A program made the position numbers and the translations under genes. Positions 56,251-64,000 of a stretch of DNA of 64,000 bases are shown here, one piece after another. Origin of the DNA: Hyaloscypha bicolor E (Eukaryota > Ascomycota > Leotiomycetes > Helotiales > Hyaloscyphaceae); contig NW_020194684.1 of assembly GCF_002865645.1 (NCBI RefSeq), positions 4,255,952 through 4,319,951 of the forward strand, given 5' to 3'. Positions within the stretch are counted from its first letter, which is position 1, and each line of letters starts with the position of its first letter. Under the pieces are notes generated by a model, which ran no database searches, was not told the DNA's origin, and saw nothing but the letters and a program-made list of their open reading frames with translations.

Positions 56251-58500
56251 TTATCTCCTTCTTCCAACCCCGCCACTTGCTTCAGCCCTATCAGCCAGTG
56301 TAACAACCTCTCCAATTCCCGCAGCTTCTTGCTCATCCTCAAGTGCGGTGACCTCCTCGCGGCAATCCCACCACTTCTCCTCACTCATCTCAAAAGCCCT
56401 AGTCTTGATCTCCTTGACTGACAAAGTCTCGGGTTGTATACCCTTCCACCTCAAGCTAGCCATCAACGCCTCTTGCCACTCATTCCCGGTCCGCTGGAAG
56501 AAGTCTCTTCTGGACTCAAACGGTCGAGGATGTGGGAAGCTATCGTCGGGAGAAGTTGCGGATGTGGCATCGTCAGGCGTATCATCGAAAGTAGAAGGTA
56601 TCGAAGCCATCTCGTTAGCCTCGTCCCCAGGAGCAACGACTTTGTCCTTTCTCTTCGACTTCCGAGTACTTTCTGTGTGCAGAGGCTTCTCGTCACTCAT
56701 TTTGATATCCCCCTCCTCGTCCTCTTCGTCCTCGTCCTCGTCCTCGTCATCTTCATCGCTGCCATCTTCCTCTTCACTGTCCTCGTCATCAGATCCGAGC
56801 CAGTTGTCTGGCTCACGGTGGAAGATCTGCTTCACTCCATCGAGCTTGTCGAGATCGATAGCGTACATTTCGTCGAATGTCATTTCTCGGTCTCCTTTCT
56901 CGAAGGTGCCCCCATAGATGTAGAGAACATCGTCCTATAAGCGATGGAGAAGTTAGTAAAGGTCTGATCAACGCTTGCCTGGGAGAGTTGGGACATTGTG
57001 TAGAGAGAGAAACATGAAACTATAGGAGCAAGAAGAGGATATCTTCATCTACGTACCTGTACAGTGAGTTGAGCATTGAATCGCACATGAGGAAACTCTT
57101 GAAGCACTTCTTTGGCTGGTAATTGCTTCTCATCCGTATCACCTGTCGTCTTCTCAACATCCATCTCATCAGCATCTGCCAGTGATTTTCCAGTCTGCAG
57201 TGCTGCGAGATTGCGTAGTAGCTCATCTTCATTTGCCTGACCTCTTCCACGACGGCCACTTCTCGTCTCTTGAGGCTTGCGTTGGTTGGTTCGAGGCTTT
57301 CTCAAGGACAATGGAAAATAACGATTCCGTTCAATGTTCCATGCAAATAAGCCATTGAAGAACTCTGAATCAATCCCCTCTTCGCTCTCTTCCACGTCAT
57401 GTACACCGCCAAACATTATTCCTCGGCCCCTGTGATGGGCCATCGTAGCTCCAGCACGCGGGGGATTTGGTGCGTTAGCTGGCTTTTTCCTTCTTTCCCA
57501 TCTGACTGTAGGAGGAGAATTGGGTGGGGCCTCTGCGGCTGGCTGAGTTATCCGAAGGAAGAAACAATCTTGATGTACCAGGGGCTTTAGGACATTGCGT
57601 TGGGCCTGGCCACCTCCTTTTGTCTGCTTGCCAGTCACTGTAGACTTAACTCGGGAATATCCTCCGTACAACACCGCTCCAGATTCATGGGGAAGGAAAG
57701 TAAAGGATGAACGGGCATCAGGCTTCTGCGTCGCAAGCGGAAGCATGGGATCGTGCCATACGAAGTTTTGAGTATCATAGAGCCATAAATCTGCAAGATA
57801 CTTCGTCTGCTGTGAGGTGTCTTGGAAGCCCCCGAATAAGATGATGTAGTTTTTGTAGTATGTCATTCGATGGCCACTTCTTGCGGGTGGTGATTTGCCT
57901 TTGGTTTCCAACCTGGTCCATTCTCGAGTTGAGGGTTCGCAACGCCAGAACTGGTTAAGTATGAGCATCGAATCTGTTTGAGACTAGACAGTGTATGGTT
58001 ACATCATTGTAGTGGTAGAAGGTACCTTGCTTAGGTGAACTGAACTCTCCTCCAAACAAATAGATGCCTCCAGCATTGCCGCCACGGCACCACGCATGCC
58101 CTGATCTCGGAAGAGGAGTATTGGGCGATGTGATCAATCGCCATTCGTCTCGGTTTATCAAGTAGACGTAGAGATCATTAAAGAAAGTCGCCAATGCTCC
58201 ATTGAAATACTCTCCACCAAACAGGAAAAGCTCGTTGTCGTTCGTAGGTGAAGCAATCAAGGTAGAAGAAGCTCGAGATCTTGGTGGATCACAGGGTGAC
58301 TCTGTGACCTTGAGGAATTGCTCTTGCTTCTTGGCGTATTCTGCTAGGACGGCATCGAGGTCGACGTCTTCGGCATCGCTGTCGTTGGCTTTGGAGTTCT
58401 TGACTTTCTCCTTCTTCACCCCTTTCTTTTCTTGCTTCTGCTTCTTTTCTGCTATCTTCGCTTTCTTTCCCTCGCTCTTTCCCTTCTTGTCTTTTGCCAT
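56251..58500 (-). CDS. KEL3: Kelch-repeat protein, KEL3/KLHDC4-like
   Basis: Exons 58500-58003, 57950-57057 and 56934-56251 give 691 residues. After a Lys-rich start (MAKDKKGKSEGKK) come kelch units marked by FLFGGEYFNGALATFFNDLY, PRSGHAW...IYLFGGEF, PARSGHRMTYYKNYIILFGG, VLYGGYSRVKS and GIMFGGVHDVEE, then DDVLYIYGGTFEKG. This forms a six-bladed propeller as in yeast Kel3 and human KLHDC4, whose precise role is unclear. An acidic Asp/Glu run of about 40 residues and a C-terminal region with RRDFFQRTGNEWQEALM follow. The last intron is 122 bp. Start chosen at MAKDKK, twelve codons inside the longest frame. Confidence 0.92.
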
Positions 58501-59023
58501 TTTGTCACAAAAGATGAGATGAGAAGTGCCGGCCACGTGACTTTGTCCGAATTTTCAAGTTATCTCTGGTAGGCAAGAAGTTAAGCCAGAGTCCATAAAG
58601 GAAGCGGTTGAATAACACTGTAACGAGAGATTGAATGACAGGTCAAACAAAGGCCCGCACTACACTTGGAGTGCTATTGGTGCAAGAGAGGGGAGCTTCC
58701 TTCAGCCCGTTTCTAAATGAACGGAGTGAGCGCTGGACAACGACAATGAGACCATTCCCTATCACCCTGACATGCTCTCCCGAGCCCAGGACAAATTGTT
58801 ACTCACCTCAGATCTTCTCTAGCAGGCTCTTGCGGTGTTGTGACTTTAAGGCTGAATTCTATGAAGGAGTGTGCGCAGTCGGGCGCGAGCAGAAGCGAAA
58901 TTCTTCCGATCTCAAAGGCTTTCTTCAATGCTCAACAAGCCTCATTCTACCAACCCACATCACCCCACCTCGCTTTATTCACGAAGTCAAACCTTGTCCT
59001 AAACTAGACATATTAGCCTAGCC
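58501..59023. promoter_or_regulatory. Divergent region, KEL3-like / proline iminopeptidase
   Basis: About 520 bp between opposite-facing starts. Short frames occur (58635-59021 plus) but show no domain or splice continuity with the gene downstream. Promoter role is inferred from position. Confidence 0.4.
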
Positions 59024-61168
59024 ATGGCCTTTGCTAGGCTAGTTGAGTCCAAGTCCCACCTCATACCTGGTAAGGCTTTCAGAGTCAGGTGATGCGGTTG
59101 CATGGGTGGGGATTTCTCTAGGGCCTCGAGAAAAAGACGGTTGCCGAGCAATATTCCCAAGCTTTGTGAGCAATGGGAAGCGTGTCTTCTTCCCCTGGAA
59201 CCTTTCATTAATGAGATACCAGAAGACAAGCGCTGACAGCATGTTCAGGAAAGCTCAAGGTCTCGGAACTGCTTTTTGAGGTTCCCAGAGATTATTCCAA
59301 CCCAGATAGAGGTACTTTGCAGCTGTTCGGCCGTTCAGTATCGAAGTATGAGAAGCCAGCAGCTCCACTGTCCGAAGAGGAGGCTCGTAAAAAGTCCTAC
59401 AAGCCGTGGATGGTCTATCTCCAAGGTGGACCAGGCTTCGGCTGCCCACCTCCGCAAGAAGCTCCAATGACCCAGGTGATCCTTGATAAGGGGTACCAGA
59501 TGTTATATCTCGACCAGCGTGGAACTGGCCTTAGCACCCCTATATCGGCAGCTACCCTGGGCCTCCAAGGAGATGTTCACAGACAAGTGGACTATCTGAA
59601 ACTGTTCCGGGCAGATAGCATCGTTAAGGATTGCGAAGCGGTCAGAAAGACACTCACTGAGGACTACCCAAGTGAGCTCAAGAAATGGTAAGGATGCTTT
59701 TGCACGTGTCCCCTGCAGTGTGACAGGAACAGGTCAAGCAGAGCACTGGTCTTTTTTCATTTACCCGTTGCATACTTTCTTCATCTTCTCAACTGGTCTC
59801 TAAGCCTTCAATGCCCCTGAATACCATATGTATTGACGTTATTTGCTACAGGTCAATATTTGGACAATCCTATGGCGGCTTCGTAGCATTAAGCTACTTG
59901 AGTTTTGCCCCTCACGGCCTCCGTGAGGTTTTTACAACTGGGGGACTTCCTCCTATCGGCCAAACTCCAGAACAAGTCTACAGAGCCACTTTCCGAAAGG
60001 TCAGAACTACTATCCCTTTGACCCTTGCGTGTTGAGCCCTGGTCTGCGTTTCGAATCGAAAAGTCATGACACTGACTTAGTCAACCAGTGCGCAGAAAGA
60101 AACAAAGCCTACTACAAGAAATACCCCGAGGATATTGACGCAGTCCATGGCTTAGCCTTCCACATCAAGAGCAAAGGAGGTCTTCAATTGCCGTCTGGCG
60201 GTGTCTTGACAGTAAGAGGCTTCTTGACACTGGGAAGGAACTTCGGTATGCACGGCGGTTTGGATTCGGTCCATGATCTAGTCTTTCGAATGAAGAGGTA
60301 AGCTTACCTCCATACCTAATTGCTACTTTATGTTTCAAAGCTCAGAGTCTAGGAGCTTGCATGCGCATTTCTCTTTGGAGCTCGGCTCCCAGGGCTCCTG
60401 AGTTCCTTCTACAATTTGGGAATTATTGATACTAATCCGAGGGCTCCAGAGATATTCATCAATTTCAGTTCATCACTCGTCCGACTCTCTCGGCGCTTGA
60501 AAGCGCTCTCAGCTTTGATGACAATGTCATATACGCCGTCCTTCACGAATCGATCTACTGTGAGAACGGGGCGAGTAAATGGGCGGCTGATCGAGTGGGT
60601 CGAAGCTTGCGGGAATTCGCTTGTATGAGAGTCGTTTCCTCTTTCAAATCGATTCATAGTCTTCTCCGGGGACAGCCTCTCAATGTGCCAATCTTTCCGG
60701 GACAACCTTTATCAAGCAATGGCTAATCTTCTACTTAGGGCTTTCCGGAGCACCGCAATCCGCTTCTAGTGTGAGCGAGGCCCCATTATTCTTCTCTGGT
60801 GAAATGATATTTCCCTTCTTATTCGACATCTTTCCTGAGCTCGAGAAGCTTGCCGTAGTTGCCGATGATATAGCCAAATATTCAGGGTGGCCTGAACTCT
60901 ACGACCTCTTTCAACTGGCTAGAAACGAGGTAAGCAAATAATTACTGTACAGGAGTAGTACAGGGCCTAAAGTGTACAGGTACCCCTCTACGCTGCCACA
61001 TTCATTGACGATATGTACGTCGATTTTGCTATCGCACAGCAGACGGCCAGATTGGTCAAAAACTGTCGCCAGTACATCACCAATGGAATGTATCACAATG
61101 CCCTCAGAGGTAAGACGGAAGATGTCTTGAAGGAGCTATTTACTCTCCGGGACGATCCGATCGATTAA
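59024..61168 (+). CDS. Proline iminopeptidase (alpha/beta hydrolase, S33)
   Basis: Seven exons, 59024-59069, 59249-59687, 59852-59999, 60089-60297, 60450-60622, 60739-60929 and 60980-61168, give 464 residues. The enzyme removes N-terminal proline from peptides. Visible are HLIPGKLKVSELLFEVP, the oxyanion segment QGGPGFGCP, YQMLYLDQRGTGLSTP, the nucleophile elbow GQSYGG with Ser168, and FATFIDDMY-like sequence (AATFIDDMYVDF) near the acid/His region. Introns are longer than elsewhere (50-179 bp). Each join was set by phase and by restoring family sequence, for example RDIHQFQFITRPTL and REFAWLSGAPQS. No signal peptide, so probably cytosolic. Its stop is 6 bp from that of the monooxygenase. Confidence 0.92.
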
Positions 61169-61174
61169 GGTTTC

Positions 61175-62585
61175 CTATCTACAAGCTTGCCCACTACCCA
61201 TGATGGCTTCGGCCGTCTTCAACTGCTGGGGAAGATCTTCGTTCCAAATCCAGTCATAACGCATTTCCAACGTCTTTTTAATCATAACCAAATTGGATTT
61301 AAGTTTCTCGTCTTCGAATTCGTAAATTTTGGCGGCATCGCGGCTGGTCGCTACGACCTTCTGGCTCCTGGGTCTCCGGACGGCATCGTATGCATAGAAG
61401 GCTCTCTCTATTTCATCTACCGAATTCACTTGTCCCAGGAGGTTGGACAAAATGAAGGCATCTTCGATAGCTTGGCCTGCGCCGGCGCCTTGGTGTGGGG
61501 TTGATGCATGGGCGGCGTCTCCAAGTAATGCGAAGTGTCCTTTGAAGTATGTTGGTGCTGGAGGATGGTCAAATAATGCCCAGACGTCAGGTTTTTCCAT
61601 AAGCTAGGGCGGTTAGGATGCAATGATCAAGGTTTCACAGTTAACAGAACTTACTGAGAGGACTTTCTGAACACTCTCGCCCCAGCCCTCGAAATCAGCG
61701 AACATGTCCTCCTTTTTCATTGGCAAAACCCATCTCTCATCCTCCCATTTTCCATCCATCTTGGTCTGGAACGCAACGACGTTCATAGTCTTGCCATTTT
61801 CGATCGGGAAGGTCAAGACGTGTCCATGACGACCCAAATACATCTGACTATTTCTCGCCAGCTCGTCTCCTAAAGCCTTTGCTGCCTTCTCCATGGGTAT
61901 CAAACCTCTGTAGGCGTACTTTCCGGTGAAAGTGGGATTTGTAGTCTCATGGTCCTCTCCCAAAAGAATTTGTCTCGCCCGAGACTTCACTCCATCACAG
62001 CCAATAACCGCATCCGCCTCAGCAGTGGAACCGTCTTGGAAGGTCAGGAGCATCTTCTGGCCTTTCTTCTCCACCTTCTCAACTCTCTTCCCAAACTGCG
62101 CAACGCCATCGGGAACCAGGTCGACAAGCACATCCAAAAAATGTGCCCGATGCACAGAACTCTGCCCCACATCCAACGCCACGACCTGTGCAATTCGCTG
62201 GCCCTCCTTTCCAGGGGCCTTCAAATCCTTCCACCCATCCTCCTTAGGTCCAAGGTTGAATTCAAACCAGAGGTTCTTCTTCGCCGGCCATGCGTTGCCG
62301 GTAGCTATCCTATCATAGCCTTTCTTGATATCAGGGTCTATCAAGGACATTGCCCGCACGGCATTAGGTCCGAAAGAAACCCCTGCGCCGATTTCTGCAA
62401 AGGCCGCAGCAGATTCATAGAGTGTGCAGGAGATATTTTGGCGTAGAAGCCCGATCAACATGCAAAGACCTCCAATGCCCCCACCTAGAGTTTGTTAGAG
62501 CGGAGATGCCGATGCCGGGTGAGGGGTAGTGTTTACCGCAGACTGCGACATGGAAAGGCTTCTCGCGAGTATCTGATGGAGCCAT
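61175..62585 (-). CDS. FAD-dependent monooxygenase, salicylate-hydroxylase-like
   Basis: Exons 62585-62537, 62484-61655 and 61603-61175 give 435 residues. It belongs to the group A flavoprotein hydroxylases (PF01494 type): the N-terminal dinucleotide fold HVAVCGGGIGGLCMLIGLL, the DG motif AVIGCDGVKSRAR, and the second FAD motif FALLGDAAHASTPHQGAGAG. These use NAD(P)H and O2 to hydroxylate aromatic acids; fungi have many, so the substrate cannot be told from sequence. EIGAGVSFGPNAVRAM is typical of the salicylate-hydroxylase branch. Introns are 52 and 51 bp. No signal or membrane segment. Confidence 0.93.
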
Positions 62586-63581
62586 TGGGCAATTGGAGAG
62601 GGAAGGCGTAGAAGTTAGATCATTTAAGAAGAGAAGGGGAAAATGTAGCAATTAAAATGCAATTCACTGGAGGATTGCCGGCTCTAACGTGGGGTCTCGC
62701 TCGAAGCTTGGTAGCAAAACTCACACGTCATAAAGACCGACTACTCGTAATTGTCAAAAAGAAGTGTTTGCAACGCGTAAAGATAGAGCTAGAGGAAGAT
62801 TCTCTATGTACAAGACGAACCGCATGGTGGTGCGTTGTATAAATAGAAGAAAGTAGAAAGTAAGACGAAGAATAGGCGGCGGGTAATACAGCTGATCTGG
62901 CGGATGCTCTTACACGGCACTTGAGAACGGGAGGGGTAACGCAGGGCAGAAAAAGCGGCACTCATCTTTGAAAGTCCCAAGTCAAATGGGAACATTTGAT
63001 TGGAGAGGAGAGGAGCTGAAATCAAGCTTCTGGAATTTCCGAGACGTCTACAGGGAGTAGACTTTCGATGTACAATATCGCATACGCACATTCAGAGAGG
63101 TAGCACGGACTTGCAATGTCCAGCTTGACTTGGGACATTAAAAATGGGTGCCGCTTTTTCTGTCCCCTATCAGTGAGGAGGGGCAACGCAGGACTTCCCT
63201 AAAGCAGCCATGGTTGAACGCAAGCCTTGTTCAACGGCAAGTGTTAGTAAGAGTTGATTGCGTCTGAACTACAAAGCTTCCGAAATTACTAGAAACAATG
63301 GAAAGTGCCTCGTTCTAGAAGAATGAAGTAGTGTCCGTGTTCACGTGACCTGGCGTCACAATAAAAGTCGCGATCACGTCTCGTACTTCGGGCTTCATCA
63401 ACGTCATCCCAACACAACCATCCAACTGCCAGTTCAACCCCCACAGAGTGTACGTTCTTGGACCTCTGTTGATCGGAGGCCTTCATCCACATACCAGCCG
63501 CGCATTCACATTCGTCACGGTCGACTGCAATAAGTCATATCCTCTCGGGCAAGTTGGTCAGACTTACCCACGGTCTCAAAT
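62586..63581. other. Intergenic region holding an inverted-repeat structure
   Basis: About 1 kb between divergent starts of the monooxygenase and the WLM protease. Apart from the repeat at 62930-63194 no gene or domain was recognised. Confidence 0.5.
62930..63194. repeat. Nested inverted and direct repeat, MITE-like
   Basis: Bases 62945-62985 (GGCAGAAAAAGCGGCACTCA...) match the reverse complement of 63125-63165 at most positions, with AGAAAAAGCGGCAC and GTCCCAAGTCAA identical. The arms are separated by 139 bp. Outside them an 18-bp direct repeat, GGAGGGG(T/C)AACGCAGG(G/A)C, lies at 62930-62947 and 63177-63194. The central part is not coding. A small non-autonomous element or a regulatory hairpin are both possible. 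Confidence 0.6.
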
Positions 63582-64000
63582 ATGCCCGGCGGCTGGGAAA
63601 GAATAAACAATAAGAAGTCGACTCCGAATAAAAATGTCGTTTTTATCAAGCCCCTGCCAGGTCCCTATGAGAAAATCTCACAGGACTATCTTGAACGGAT
63701 TGCAGCTCAATGTCTACCCATCATGAACAAGCATCACCTCGCAGTTGTGTCCTTTGAGGAGTATGAGCCTAATCATGAGTTCTGGGGTAAGCTTACTTTG
63801 CTATTGTACCATGCCCGCTTGGAACAATCATTACATACCCATTATCCGGGGTAGGGCTGGGAGAATATAGAAACTAACCATGTCCAGGAAGGAACTTCAA
63901 TAATGGCGAATGCATTCAACTCGTCCTTAGATCGCCCTCGACTGGCCACTGGCTTCCCTTTAAGTTCGTACAGATGGTTATGATGCATGAGTTGGCACAC
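63582..64000 (+). CDS. WLM-domain metalloprotease (Wss1/SPRTN-like), partial
   Basis: Exon 63582-63786 joins exon 63888-64000 and the window ends inside it. The 106 visible residues begin MPGGWERINNKKSTPNKN; the WLM start follows as VSFEEYEPNHEFWGRNFNNG and LVLRSPSTGHWLPF. The last residues are MVMMHELAH, the first part of the HELAH...H zinc motif of WLM proteases. Wss1-type enzymes cleave DNA-protein crosslinks, but WLM proteins differ and the C-terminal SUMO- or ubiquitin-binding part is outside the window. Intron of 101 bp with branch ACTAAC. Confidence 0.9.

Noticed and set aside
59024..62585. Secondary-metabolite or catabolic cluster made of the peptidase and the monooxygenase
   Set aside because: Neighbouring genes are housekeeping, no backbone synthase, transporter or regulator is present, and tight convergence is common in this window.
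1..64000. tRNA or rRNA genes and CRISPR arrays
   Set aside because: No tRNA-like B box with a matching cloverleaf and no rRNA segment was seen by eye; CRISPR is not expected in a fungal nuclear genome.

Overview
The window is nuclear DNA of a filamentous ascomycete (Pezizomycotina). Leotiomycetes is my best guess from protein character only. Genes are compact, most introns are about 45-70 bp with GT...CTRAC...AG signals, and genes sit on both strands. The families are fungal housekeeping genes: complex I 49 kDa, ATP synthase gamma, RPAC1, RRN3, UBA3, TEL2, HAP3/NF-YB, prefoldin 2, CMC2, OST2, GRASP, TGS1, DOP1, MON1, PDI and the SWR1 zf-HIT subunit. Exon joins below were worked out by eye from splice signals, reading phase and remembered family conservation; no transcript or database was consulted.

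Layout. 1-4.5 kb: the end of ATP3, a small Cys/His protein, a gene-poor stretch with a pyrimidine-rich leader, and a second Cys/His protein carrying a Gly-Val-Ala repeat. 4.7-12.9 kb: four tightly packed genes (NADH dehydrogenase 49 kDa, RPAC1, UBA3, TEL2) in alternating orientation with short shared promoters. 13.8-19.2 kb: an unusually long STE20/GCK-type kinase. 19.3-23 kb: gene-poor, with decayed coding fragments. 23-32.7 kb: RRN3, HAP3, PFD2, CMC2, TMEM14, OST2, GRASP. 33.2-49 kb: TGS1, DOP1, MON1, and two unknown proteins, one of them large and disordered. 49-51.8 kb: gene-poor, with a terminal-inverted-repeat element. 51.8-64 kb: PDI, a small mitochondrial-type protein, VPS71/ZNHIT1, a KEL3-like kelch protein, a proline iminopeptidase, an FAD monooxygenase, and the start of a WLM-domain protease.

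No secondary-metabolite cluster or single pathway links the genes. Neighbours mostly share promoters (divergent pairs 160-550 bp apart) or 3' ends (two convergent pairs have only 6 bp between stop codons). The most striking signal is in gene structure. UBA3 has a 6-nt micro-exon that restores its nucleotide-binding motif. PDI has two successive 8-nt micro-exons that encode its active-site entrance. A TMEM14 gene has a first coding exon consisting only of ATG. Two genes (PFD2, GRASP) use GC-AG introns. Automatic gene prediction would probably mis-call most of these.
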